This document shows, piece after piece, positions 23,751-33,981 of a DNA stretch of 64,000 bases. The notes below the pieces were generated by a model. It had not been told where the DNA came from. It did no database searches and saw only the letters and a program-made list of their open reading frames with translations. Position 1 is the first letter of the stretch. Each line of letters opens with the position of its first letter. Origin of the DNA: Mercurialis annua (taxonomy: Eukaryota > Streptophyta > Magnoliopsida > Malpighiales > Euphorbiaceae). The DNA lies in NCBI RefSeq assembly GCF_937616625.2, contig NC_065576.1:27897128-27961127 (forward strand). Reading direction: 5' to 3'. A program made the position numbers and the translations under genes.

Positions 23751-24638
23751 TTATACTTCATTTTTGAAATCTTTGAATTTTTCAAAATCTTCACTCTTGT
23801 TCTTCATAAGAACAACATACCCATACCGTGATAAATCATCGGTGAAAGTAATGAAGTATAAATAACCACCTCGTGCCATTTCTTTAAATGGACCACATAC
23901 ATCACTATGTATGATTTCCAAAGTATCTTTGGCTCTACCACTTTGTCCCACAAAGGGTGATCGGGTCATTTTGTCTTTAAGACATGACTCACAAGTTAAA
24001 ATTGATGCTGAATCAAGATTGCCCAAGATTCCCATCTTGTCCAACTTGTTAAGTCTATCTTCCGCAATGTGTCCTAATCGTAAGTGCCATAATTGTTTCG
24101 AGGTTTGATCACTTATGGTATTTATTTCTAAAATATTATTTGTATTGCTAACATCTTCATTTATAAAATAAAGACCGTTTTGTACATAACCATAACCAAC
24201 GATTTTATTAACATAGATAATTTTACAAACATCCTTTGTAAATAGGAAATCATACCCTAATCTTGTCATACAAGATATGGACATGATATTTCTATAAGCG
24301 TTTGATAAGTACAAAACATTATTCAAATACAAAACATGTTTATACAACAAAATAAAAGATGATCTTATAGCATTAGCCGCAACTCTTGTGTTATTTCCAA
24401 GCTTCAAGATCACTTCATCCTTGTCCAACTTCCTCTCATTTGCTAGATCCTGTAAGGATGAACAAATGTGAGAACTAGCTCCAGTATCTAATACCCAAGC
24501 TTTGGACGAGCTATCGTTATTGGAATTGAAATAACAAGAAATTGACATACCCTCACCGGGATTCTCATTCTTCTTGTTCTTGCCCAATGGATTCCAAATA
24601 CTTAGGGCGATTTCGTTTCCAATGTCCCTCGCCTTCAC
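23751..24638 (-). pseudogene. Copia pol: protease and integrase N-terminal segment
   Basis: A 295-codon stretch. The aspartic protease active site is WVLDTGASSHICSS (D51-A54). Next comes the GAG-pre-integrase zinc-binding module with LWHLRLGH (H185, H190) and CESC (C216, C219), then the first integrase Asp in IIHSDVCGP (D246) and FTDDLSRYGY. It ends at the in-frame TAA 23751-23753. The first ~25 residues are out of register with the nucleocapsid frame upstream, so the true junction with gag lies within it and the Met at 24638 is not a real start. Confidence 0.92.
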
Positions 24639-24648
24639 AAAAGAAACA
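24607..24648 (-). pseudogene. Copia gag zinc knuckle, one Cys lost
   Basis: In a frame different from both flanking open frames the minus strand reads CFFCEGEGHWKRNR. This is a CX2CX4HX4C nucleocapsid knuckle whose last Cys is replaced by Arg. Its position between gag and protease is as expected. The different frame shows at least two frameshifts between gag and the protease, and the Cys loss would weaken RNA packaging even in a restored frame. Confidence 0.8.
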
Positions 24649-24702
24649 TTTTCCTTTGTTCTCCGAGGTGCCCTTCTTTTTTCGCAATGGCCTTTTAGGA
24701 CT

Positions 24703-25371
24703 TCAAAACATTCTTCTTAGTTTTCTTCTTCTTAGTCTTACTAGAAGAAGCAACCACAAGAGAAACTTCCTTTCCCTTAACATTATTCTTTCAGCAGTTA
24801 TCAACATGTTTGATAACTCGGCATGTGTACATTCTATCTGATTCATATAGTAATTCGTGATGAAATTACCATATGATTCCGGAAGGGATTGAAGGATCAT
24901 ATCCGTTTGGAGATTGAAGTCCATGATGAAGTCTAGACCCTCTAGCCGTTCGATACATCGAATCATCATGTTCACATGTTCTCCAACACCCTTTCCCTCG
25001 GAGTGCTTTGCCCGAAATAATTGCTTACATATCTCATATCTAGAAAAACGACTTGATTCACCATACAACTCTTGTAAGTGAAACAATATTTTGCGAGCTC
25101 CCGGATATTTCTCGTGTTGCTTTTGCAACTCGTTATTCATAGATGCCAACATATAGCACTTGGCTTGTTCATCATCTAACTTCCACTTGCGCAATGCCTC
25201 ATGTTCCTCGGGAGGTGCCTCAATCGGCAATGGTCCCGGAACATTTGTCTCAAGAACATATGCTATGTGTTCACTTGCAAGAACTATTTTGAGATTTCTT
25301 AACCAATCAACAAAGTTAGGACCCACTAAGCGATTATTGTCGAGAATGCTACTTAACGGATTCGATTTCAT
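24703..25371 (-). pseudogene. Copia gag (capsid region)
   Basis: 222 codons starting with a plausible true Met at 25371, just inside the leader. The N-terminus has the NRLVGPNFVDWLRNLKIVL signature of copia Gag, followed by a UBN2-type capsid region (LFHLQELYGESSRFSRYEIC, LQSLPESYGNFITNYY). The last ~25 residues turn into an unnatural Leu/Arg run ending in a TGA at 24703-24705. A lysine-rich stretch expected before the zinc knuckle appears in another frame, so a frameshift near 24775 truncates the protein. Gag would form the particle shell. Confidence 0.9.
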
Positions 25372-26462
25372 CTTATCTTATCAAAGCAAAGATCTCTAAT
25401 TAGTATTATTGTCTTGTATATTTAAACCATAATGATTTGGTCTTTATCAAAATGGCCTCCCACTATCTTTTTCGAATCCTACACTTCCAAAATAGGAAAC
25501 GTGAATCTTTGTTGGAAAAAGATTCAAGCGGGTGATTGAATTCTTATACTCATTTATCTTTCCCTCAATTACTTAATGCTATTCTTGGGATCAAAATGAT
25601 ATATAAGTGAACAACTACTTGTTCATCATATCTCATATGAGGTTCAATCATTTCCGGCTCCTAATGCTTTCTCCCTCAAGTACTTAATGCTATTCTTGGG
25701 TTTCCACATTAGTTAAGTTTAACCCATTGAATCAACTAAGATGTATCGATTTGAATAATATACGACTCAGGTACGCCTAATTGCCTTTCTCGCCGTATAT
25801 TATATCGACTACACCCGCAACATCGCATGCTTAACAATAAACTCGACAACATCTCTTGAAGATATCATATCACCCCTATGTATCCATAGCCGACAAGATG
25901 ATAACTCAAAGCGTGTTAGTTTATTGCTCCAATGGAGAGCCATTGATAAATCAATTTAATTATTAATCAATATAAACTTAATCTTTTTACTTTTAGAAAT
26001 ATTTCTTAGGGTTATAAGTTATTCCGGCCTCATTAAGCCCACAACATATTTTAGCATGCATCTCATACATATTAAAGCTAAAATGAATCATGCAATCACA
26101 CATGTATGATCATGGACTTCCTAGTTCTCATTCTTTAGCCACAAAAGAATGAGCAAACTATTATTTGTTCCGCATGTTTTGTTGACGACAACATAATGCA
26201 CAAGCGAGTCACGTATTGTGTTAAATAATCACATTAGAAAAATTCCCAGGATAGACTGGAGGGTCACGAGCGGACAACTTAAGTACCAATCTCCTAGACA
26301 TAATTTAATCAAATGTAATTAATGTCACAATACCGTTTGCTCATTTTTGCAAACAAGACCTAAACCCTCGGAATTATAAATTACATGCCAATTAATAATT
26401 CCTAAGTCCATGATTATTAGTACATGCATTCAATCGTAAAGCTTTAATACTTGCTGATACGG
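25372..26462 (-). other. Copia 5' untranslated leader
   Basis: About 1.1 kb between the PBS and the gag start without credible coding potential, normal for plant copia elements. It contains an imperfect direct repeat with core TACTTAATGCTATTCTTGGG near 25570 and 25680, about 110 bp apart. I see no other structure. Confidence 0.7.
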
Positions 26463-26476
26463 TGGCTCTGATACCA
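26463..26476 (-). promoter_or_regulatory. Copia primer-binding site (initiator tRNA-Met)
   Basis: The minus strand reads TGGTATCAGAGCCA one base inside the 5' LTR. This matches the 3' end complement of plant initiator tRNA-Met, the standard primer of plant copia elements. It fixes the orientation and the LTR boundary at 26478. Confidence 0.95.
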
Positions 26477-26908
26477 TTGTTGGTGCAGCGGGACGTGAGG
26501 GTCCAAATCGTATATTTCAATTCAAAATTGGAATTCCAACAATCCGGATCCAGAAATTGATCATATCAATAACAAATGGATCGTCGTATCATCTAGTAAT
26601 TAATGCACGCATCTAGAAACCGTAAGAAGAATACCTATGTCGATTCTCCAACGATTCTTGTAGTCCCGATAGTACGGCGACCTCAAGCTCGTCCACATGA
26701 GTATGCGTCCGATTGAATCCTAGCCTTGAAGTAATCTACAAGAGTTTCTCCTGCCGAGCAACCCTAAGCTCAAACTCTCGCCTCGATTACGTCTTGTTGG
26801 GATGTATGAAAAACTTTCTCCAAGCTTTTCTGTGATTGATGACTACTTGAACTCCTTCAAATATGCTCTCTTAAGTGTGGTGTGTGTAGAATGAGCAAAG
26901 GCAACCTC

Positions 26909-26916
26909 TATTTATA
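26909..26916 (-). promoter_or_regulatory. Copia 5' LTR TATA box
   Basis: TATAAATA on the minus strand in the same context as at 19841-19848, about 430 bp before the PBS. It is the likely core promoter of the element. Confidence 0.75.
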
Positions 26917-27134
26917 GGGTAGAGCTTTGCTTAAGAATGCAACACCTCACATGCTAGGTGTCACACACCAAGCAAAGGCGTTGCCACCATTCGACACCTC
27001 ACATGCTAGGTGTCACACACCAAGCATAGGTATTGCCACCATCTGACACATCACATGCTAGGTGTCACACATCAAGCATAGGTGTTGCCACTTTCTGACA
27101 CGTTGGATGCTAGGTGTCACACACAGAGACATAC

Positions 27135-27246
27135 ATGACATCATCACATGACATCATCATATGACATCATCGTGACATCATCACATGACATCATCGTGAC
27201 ATCATTACATGACATCATCGTGACATCATCACATGACATCATCACA
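27135..27246. repeat. TGACATCA-type short repeats in copia 5' LTR
   Basis: About 112 bp of the same 12-13 bp units as at 20068-20228 but fewer of them. The two series differ by roughly four units and by loss of the CACGTG variants. Confidence 0.85.
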
Positions 27247-28444
27247 TTAACTTGGATAAAATACAATTAGGTGCCTACTAATTTATAACTCTTACAAATT
27301 AGTCCCTAATTTATATTTGTTTTTCATCTTAGATTAATTTCCGACATATGCTAGTATCTATATGGAATCGATCTCTCGTAAACTCAATCGGTGGCACACC
27401 CTATTATGTGTGACTAACTAGGTTCACATCTATATGGCAACGAGAGTTATAAGAAATGCCTTTCTTATATTAAATAATTAAATCCCATTAATTATTAATT
27501 CTCGTAGATCGTCAGTGACGTCTAGCAACATATCACGACCCCCAAATAGATATGAATGTTTCGATGCATTCTTTATGAACCAATGTTGATAATTACCGTA
27601 CACTCAAAATTCCCTTCATCTAAGATGCCGATCTCGACTAGTGTCACGGTTAAGTCAAACACTGTTTTTTTAATCATATGACCTCATCTCAGTTCTTATT
27701 CTTGATAAATATGACTTCCACTAGAAACAACTTTCTAAGTAAGTCATATACACCCGCGCAGGTTTTATCATCCATCAAGAACAATTTGAGATAGCATAGA
27801 ATCTTTTCTCCGTTCATCCGGAGTGATAAATCCTCTCTTGGTTAAACCCCTATATCCATATACAACTAACTAGAGCCAACACATCCCGCGACCCTAGCTC
27901 ATGAAAGATCTAGGGATAAGGAGTATCAAACTCTAATCACCTATATACAAGATAGTGTCACCGCAAGTCAAAGGACATATGTACAATTATGAAATAGATG
28001 ACATTAAATTGACTTTGATTAAATACCATGTATAATTCATCTAGCGTCACTTGGTCGACTCACTCAAACCCTTTGAGTGTCCATATGTTTATTCTGATCC
28101 CCATCAAGTAGTATGAGACTCACTGCTTTCTATAATTAGTAACTCTTTACTAATCCGGAGAATAAACAGAGGTGACGATCTTTCCAGGATAATGCGATGC
28201 CCTTATTCGTAGGACCCCATCGATCGTGAACGGTTATTTAGATCACTTGTATAATAGAATCTGACACTCATATTCTCAACACCTTAAGAATAGATTCTAT
28301 CATAATGTGATAAGGACAATATGCAATAAATAAACACTTAGTTGATGAGGCACTTAGTTCAAATAAAACATATATATCATTGCCAATGGGATTTGTTTAT
28401 ACAAGTATAAATACTAAATGGCCCTAGGGCACATACTACTAACA

Positions 28445-29382
28445 GTACTCACCACACAACAACCAAAACTAGTCCAAAATATCGCCAAAAGCTGCCTTAC
28501 TTTCTACTTGCACCTTCGTTGCCAAAACGAGCACCTAAATGAGTAATGTAAATCACAAAACACCATCACAATCACATATACATATTTCTACTACTTATAT
28601 GACCTAAATTCAGCTCCTAACAATGGATTTCTATATGGTTTATGCATGATTATAAACATGGCAACAAATCTGCCTTAGTAGGCAGAACATTAAGCCTCTA
28701 TTCAAACATTTGCTGTGAATAGAATTGAAAGAATTTCAATAAACCCTTCGGTGAACTGTTAGCCCTTTGAGTCTAGAATACAAATCAAAACGAATTTCAT
28801 AATTTCAATATATAAGCAATGAGTTATTCCAGTTTTAGTGAGGTGTGCTCAGACTGTCTTCACAGCTGAAGCAATAAAATGTCATGGACAATTAAGGTAT
28901 CAAAACGAAAGAATCATACCAAACTCAAAACATAGACGTTGTAGGAGACACTCTAAAGTTTCTGTAGAATCAAGAATTAATCAATTTGGAGTTATAAAAT
29001 TCAATATACATCCCTCGCAATAAGCTGGAATTTCTGGATTCAAAAACAGACATGCTATTTCTTGTGTAACATAATCAAAACATAAGGGCATTATTGACAT
29101 TTAGACTATCTAGATATACTCCAAATATAAAGTTCTTTTAGGCCCTTAATTATATATTTACCATATCTTTTAATCCTTAAGTCTTTTCATTTGTTCAGTT
29201 ATACCGATTTAATTAAACTAATCATAACTTTTGTTTTTAATTTAAATTTTGACATCTAAAATGCCTATATCCTTATTTCAATTTCTCCTTTCTAATAATT
29301 AGACATGATATGAAAATGCATAATGAATCCTAAATGAAATTACTTAATGAATTCTAAACGAGATTAGGTTACGGTTATGACA
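28445..29382 (-). mobile_element. Gypsy B 3' LTR, part 2
   Basis: The continuation of 18231-19408 after the copia insertion; its first five bases are the copia target duplication (GTACT). It ends at 29382 with the minus-strand LTR start TGTCATAACC, directly next to a polypurine tract. No gene is seen; the 61-codon open frame at 28838 has no supporting features. Confidence 0.75.
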
Positions 29383-29396
29383 ATTCTCCCCACCTT
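29383..29396 (-). promoter_or_regulatory. Gypsy B polypurine tract
   Basis: The minus strand reads AAGGTGGGGAGAAT directly before the LTR start. Just upstream TTCGAGGACGAA, common at the 3' end of plant gypsy internal regions, supports the call. Confidence 0.85.
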
Positions 29397-29421
29397 AGGA
29401 AATTTCGTCCTCGAAATTAAT

Positions 29422-29490
29422 CTAGAATAGATGAGGGTATCGACTTCTCATATCCTCCTCTCGTTCCCAAGTTGCTTCCTCACTTCCGTG
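29422..29490 (-). pseudogene. Gypsy B chromodomain C-terminal fragment
   Basis: Twenty-two codons ending in TAG, including EEATWEREEDMRSRYPHLF. This matches the end of the chromodomain fused to integrase in plant chromoviruses (Tekay/Del-like); such domains help target insertion to heterochromatin. The fragment is cut at 29490 where the LTR of gypsy A starts, and the rest of gypsy B pol is not present in the window. Confidence 0.8.
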
Positions 29491-30074
29491 ATGTTTTCAT
29501 GAATCGCGACCGGCGCTGGGTATGGGTAATGTAGTACCGAAACCCGTAGCTAACCTTTCATTTAACATATAAACACTTTAACCTGCAGAAAACCAATGCT
29601 CGGGGGCAACCGAGACTTCAGCATAAATCAAGCAGTTATAATATTCAACAATTAAAGTAACATGCTTTCCAAAAATAATATTAATTCGACTTAACATAAA
29701 TAATTTTGAATAATCGTTTAACATGCCAGAGCAGTAAATAACCAGTCAGACCAATCTGACAAAACTATAATAATAATAAAGACGTCTGGTTACTACTGCG
29801 GTCTAAGAATAAAACAGTTTTACAGTTTATCAAAAATAAATGGAACCTCCGAGGAAAAGTAAATGAGGAGATCACCAGACTCTCTCAGATCATAACCCTG
29901 GGAAAATTGGGAAAACAACGGGGCCAGATATACAGAGATGAGTTTATACCATTATCTACATTTATTAAGTGGAAAACCTTTAAAACCGTTTAAAACATTT
30001 AATAATGATATTACGAATAATAGTTGGAATCCTAATCCACAATTCTAAATAAATAATATAATCCAATAGGTCAG

Positions 30075-30193
30075 GTCCCGAGAGCTGAGCTACACCGAGT
30101 TACCACTGACCACACTTATACCAGAGTCCCGAGAGCTGTGCTACACCGAGTTACTCTACCTGGTCCCGAGAGCTATGCTCACACCGAGTTACC
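30075..30193. repeat. Three ~30-bp repeats in gypsy A LTR
   Basis: GTCCCGAGAGCT...CACCGAGTTAC occurs three times with starts at 30075, 30126 and 30163. Spacer lengths are unequal, so it is a dispersed triplication rather than a strict tandem. Confidence 0.9.
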
Positions 30194-30904
30194 ATATTTT
30201 CATATATAACTTACCCAGATCAATACCGGTGCGCACGCAGTCCTAATGAGGCCAATTAAGTAGCATGTTCCAACTAGAAGCCATAATATAAAAAAAGTTC
30301 ACAATATACGTACAATATATATATTTAATATTAAAATAACAATTTACTTAATAAAGCGGTAAATAGTAAGTACAAACTCACTGCTTGCTAATCCACGTGA
30401 ATACCGGCAAGCAACTAATCCTGGTTCGCCTCTGGAGCATGAACAATAGACGGGTCTAGACAAATAAAATAATTATTAAAAAACAGACCTTAACTCTAGA
30501 GAGTACTAGACACCACATAGGACTAGCACAATTAACACGTTAGAATTAAACAATCCAAAACAACACAAAAATACCCAATAGGTAATAAGGCCCAATTAAT
30601 ATAAGTCTATTGAGTTCTCGCTTAAAATCCAATTTATAAATATTATTTAATCATCTTTAAATAATAATTAATTTTTCAAATAGTGGGTTAGCCGAGTTAT
30701 CATTAACTACCAAGATAACCTCGCTTGTCGGGTGACCCAAGTCTAACCCGACTCAAAACGTTTATCAAATATAAACCCGAGTTTATATTTATAAAATAAT
30801 TCCATAAAATAATAAACCATTTTAAAAGAGGAACTCAATAACTTCAATTTCAAGTAACCCAAGTTACAGCCCAAAACTTAATTAAATACATCTTATAAAA
30901 GTTC

Positions 30905-30986
30905 AGGGACTAATTTGTACTTTACCCAATTAGGGACTAAACTGTACTTTTGCCAATTAGGGACTAAATTGTACTTTTGCCAATTG
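30905..30986. repeat. 27-bp tandem repeats in gypsy A LTR (3 copies)
   Basis: Units starting AGGGACTAAATTGTAC at 30905, 30932 and 30959, exactly 27 bp apart. A degenerate fourth copy lies near 31082. Confidence 0.9.
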
Positions 30987-32013
30987 GTATCCAAACTCAA
31001 ATTTAATTTCTTTTGTTTATATTTAAATCAAAATATAAAATAACCAACCAACGATCCACTTAATTAAGTTATAAAATAAATTCAGGGGCTAAATTGTAAT
31101 TTAGCCAATTTCATGCCAAATTGATATTTTTAATTAAATAGAATTATCCGAGTAATTATATTAGCTAAATTTATAATTAATTATCGTTTTCAATATTTAA
31201 TTTGTAAATTAAAATAAAATCCAAATTATTAGGTAAAGTTAAACTTAAAGGATCAATTTGTTTTATACAAAATAATTTGATAACCATAATGGCTAGTTAG
31301 CCATCCCTTTCCTTTAAACCAAACATCTCCCCGCCATGCTACTGAACCCAGTTACAATTCCTTAGCAAATCAAACTACAATTAACTACACCTAACTATTA
31401 CCCATCAATCTTTAATTCAAATCATAGAAAACATCAAACAAGGCATAATGTAGTAGCAATACACTTAAGAAAATGGCAGCAAAAATGGAGATTAAGTCGA
31501 TGACAAAGAATCGAATCATGCAAGGATAACCATACGGAGATTTAACACCATGGAAAAACACAAATAAACCAAAATCGATGACCCAACAATCAAGATGTTA
31601 ATTAACAATCATAAAGAACCAAGAATTGGCTCAAGAACATCGGCAGTGGTAAATAGAAAACAGAAAACAAACTTGCGTACCAAAGCGATGGAACGGCGGC
31701 GATTGAAACGAGATCGGCGGCACACCGTTTTGCAAAAATGAGATAGGGAAACGTAGAGATTCGAGTTTACAATCTCTGGGATCAAACGATTCTGATTTCG
31801 ATCAAGAAACGAAGGAGAACGATCAGAATTACGAAATGCCGTTCAAAACGTTAAAAATGAAATCAAATGGAATAAGAAGCTTACCGGATCAGCAAGGTTT
31901 AAGGGGAGAGTTCAGCAACAATTCTTAGTGAAAATTAATATTAAAGGTGGCTAGGGTTCGCTTGTAGAATGGAGAATAGATTAGGTTTAAAAGTTACGTA
32001 TTTAAGGTGTCGG

Positions 32014-32022
32014 GATATAAAG
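32014..32022 (-). promoter_or_regulatory. Possible gypsy A LTR TATA element
   Basis: The minus strand reads CTTTATATC, followed downstream by AT-rich sequence. It sits ~350 bp into the LTR, a reasonable U3/R position, but the match to a TATA box is weak. Confidence 0.3.
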
Positions 32023-32059
32023 AAAACAATGTCCGAAACGCCCTCCTCGCAAGGGTCTT

Positions 32060-32181
32060 GCTGGTCTCGAACGAGACCAGCAAAACTGATGCATTCTCGT
32101 TCGAGAATGCTGATTCTCGAACGAGACTCAGCTTAAAATGCTGAGGTCTCGTTCGAGAATGAAAATTCTCGAACGAGAATT
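32060..32181. repeat. Cluster of short palindromes CTCG(AA/TT)CGAG
   Basis: Five copies of a 10-bp core, CTCG + AA or TT + CGAG, at centres near 32070, 32100, 32120, 32150 and 32172. The longest has 10-bp arms (GCTGGTCTCG / CGAGACCAGC) around AA. The centre alternates AA and TT in most of the series. They lie in U3, upstream of the possible TATA element. Confidence 0.9.
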
Positions 32182-32374
32182 CTCATTTTTGGGTCAGGTC
32201 TGTGGTGGTTCAACCATTTTGGTTGAACCACCAAAAATAAAAAGGACTACACAAATTTTTAAAATTGAGTCGGACCAAAAAAAATTAAACTACAAATCGA
32301 ACCGCCCCCCGAAAAATTCAATTTATTACCGAAAACATATTTAGAAAATATTAAAAAATTTCCGGGATATTACA

Positions 32375-32390
32375 TTCTCCCCAACTAATT
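32375..32390 (-). promoter_or_regulatory. Gypsy A polypurine tract
   Basis: The minus strand reads AGTTGGGGAGAA directly before the LTR, preceded by TTCGAGGACGAA. It has the same layout as in gypsy B. Confidence 0.85.
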
Positions 32391-32490
32391 ATAAATTCGT
32401 CCTCGAATTTAACACGATAACAATTAACACCAGAATGACACGTACACAAGTAAAAATCATAAAAATCACAGAAAATCAAGTTATCGTACC

Positions 32491-33945
32491 TCACGGGAAA
32501 AGAAAAGGATAGCGATTCTGCATATCCGACTCGGTCTCCCAACTACTTTTGCGCAATTTACGCACTTGCGTATCAACAATCTCAACTGGCTGTTCCTCAT
32601 AAGACAGCTCTTGGTCAATCTCAACACTCTGAGGCACAATCACGTGCGAAGGATCAGAAATACACTTCCTCAACATAGAAACATGAAATACAGGATATAC
32701 TAACGACATGTCTGGTGGCAGAACCATACGATAAGCCACAGCTCCAATCCTTTGTGAAATCTCATAAGGACCAATATACCTCGGTGCCAACTTTCCCTTG
32801 ACACCGAAACGGACCACGCCTTTCATAGGCGAAACCCGAAGAAACACTAAATCACCAACATGAAACTCAATGTCTTTCCTCTTCGGATCAGCATAACTCT
32901 TATGCCGACTAAAAGCAGTCTCTAACCTCCGTTTGATCAACGGTACCTTCTCTGAGGTAATTTGAATAATCTCAGCACCTAAGAGTTTACGCTCTCCAAC
33001 CTCCTCCCAACAGATAGGAGATCTACACTTGCGCCCATACAAAGCCTCATACGGCGCTATCTCGATACTCGCGTGGTAACTGTTGTTGTAAGAAAACTCA
33101 ATCAACGGAAGATTAGTATCCCAGCTACCCTGAAAATCGGGAACACACAGCCTGAGTATATCTTCCAACGTCTGAATAGTCCTTTCAGACTGACCGTCAG
33201 TCTGAGGATGAAAAGCTGTACTGAAATCCAATCGAGAACCCAAGGCTTCCTGTAACGCTTTCCAGAACCTCGAAGTAAACACAGAACCTCTGTCTGAAAC
33301 AATAGAAACTGGTACACCATGCAAACTGACAATCTTGTCGATGTACAACTGAGCCAATCTCTAAGCAGTATACGAAACCTTAATCGGAAGGAAATGAGCT
33401 GACTTGGTCATACGGTTAACTATAACCCAGATGGAATCGTACTCCTGTAGAGTACATGGTAAACTAACCACAACAATCCGCTCCCACTTCCACTCTGGAA
33501 TAGGTAGTGGCTGCAGATAGCCAAAAGGTCTCTGATACTCTAGCTTCACTTGCTGGCACGTCAGACACTTAGAAACATACTCAGCGACATCCTTCTTCAT
33601 CCCTCTCTACCGGTAGGTACCCTTAAGAACATGGTACATCTTAGTAGAACCTGGATGAACACTATAAGCAGATTTGTGTGCTTCTTCCAGAATGTGGTCC
33701 CTCAAACCATCTGAATCCGGAACACATAATCTCGAACCATGTCTCAAAACACCATCCACAAAAGTAAACTCATAATTACTGTCCTGCTGAATCTATTCAA
33801 TAATCTGTTTCAACTGTGGATCCTCAACTTGTAAAGCTTTGATCCGATCAATCAAAACAGGTTGCACTTGCAACTGTGCTAACAAACAACCAGCCTGAGA
33901 AACCTGAAAACCATAGCCCGAAGCTATCAAATTGTGCCACTCTCT
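32491..33945 (-). pseudogene. Gypsy A pol remnant: RNase H-IN linker and integrase
   Basis: One reading frame throughout, with three in-frame TAG stops (33793-33795, 33607-33609, 33361-33363) and a terminal TGA at 32491. In order: linker (LLAQLQVQPVLIDRIKALQ), the HHCC zinc finger (EEAHKSAYSVHPGS ... CLTC), and an integrase core with [11 protein letters not shown] and [13 protein letters not shown]. The stretch that should hold the first catalytic Asp reads WERIVVVSLP and lacks it. The tail reads [22 protein letters not shown], with the middle of the chromodomain missing. Upstream RT and gag are absent: the frame stops at the satellite junction, 33945. Non-functional. Confidence 0.9.
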
Positions 33946-33981
33946 AGCGTTTCACCTTTTTACAAACGTTACGAAATAAAT
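33941..33981. other. Retrotransposon/satellite right junction
   Basis: Gypsy A coding sequence ends and satellite resumes with AGCGTTTCACC. The left junction ends in CAAGC and the right one starts after CTAGC, so the array continues almost in phase. The first monomer then lacks about 22 bp between 'cttttta' and 'caaacg', flanked by a TTTA/TTA microhomology. Confidence 0.75.

Larger units (their letters stand above)
19409..28444 (-). mobile_element. Ty1/copia LTR retrotransposon, degenerate
   Basis: A structurally complete element of 9036 bp on the minus strand: 5' LTR 26478-28444, PBS, ~1.1-kb leader, gag, pol in the order PR-IN-RT-RNase H (which defines copia), PPT and 3' LTR 19409-21429. 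It is flanked by a near-matching 5-bp target duplication and inserted into the LTR of gypsy B. Coding regions hold at least three in-frame stops and one or more gag-pol frameshifts, so it cannot encode its own proteins. The LTRs look about 98% alike over the stretches compared by eye, suggesting a fairly recent insertion. It could perhaps be mobilised only by related elements in trans. Confidence 0.95.
26478..28444 (-). mobile_element. Copia 5' LTR (1967 bp)
   Basis: A direct copy of 19409-21429 with the same TGTTGG and CTAACA tips and only scattered substitutions where compared by eye. It holds the TATA box, three recognisable 52-bp repeats with changes, and a shortened TGACATCA series (27135-27246). 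As the 5' LTR it would drive element transcription leftward. Confidence 0.95.
29491..32374 (-). mobile_element. Gypsy A 3' LTR (~2.9 kb)
   Basis: Its minus-strand start is TGTAATATCCCGG at 32374, directly after a PPT. The left end is uncertain within 29489-29493, placed where gypsy B coding stops. The sequence there (TCGCGACCGGCGCTGGG on the plus strand) is of a kind common at the edge of plant gypsy LTRs. It contains three short repeat systems (30075-30193, 30905-30986, 32060-32181) and no gene. Open frames such as 32138-32344 are not supported. Confidence 0.75.
18231..33945 (-). mobile_element. Nested retrotransposon block inside satellite
   Basis: This 15.7-kb insertion is the only non-satellite DNA in the window apart from the three MITEs. 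From left to right it holds gypsy B 3' LTR (first part), a complete copia element, gypsy B 3' LTR (rest), PPT and chromodomain tail, then gypsy A 3' LTR, PPT and the integrase end of its pol. All elements read on the minus strand. The 5' parts of gypsy A and B are missing at the right edge. The satellite has the same orientation and almost the same phase on both sides. Confidence 0.9.

Noticed and set aside
21558..25399. Plus-strand open frames across the copia coding region
   Set aside because: Antisense shadows of gag-pol without their own motifs.
28838..29023. 61-codon open frame
   Set aside because: Inside gypsy B LTR, no domain, chance length.
32138..32344. 68-codon open frame
   Set aside because: It spans the palindrome cluster of the gypsy A LTR; no coding features.
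21444..33945. Endogenous pararetrovirus or an active virus
   Set aside because: Domain orders fit copia (PR-IN-RT-RH) and gypsy (IN last, chromodomain), with LTRs, PBS and PPTs. No movement or coat protein was seen.
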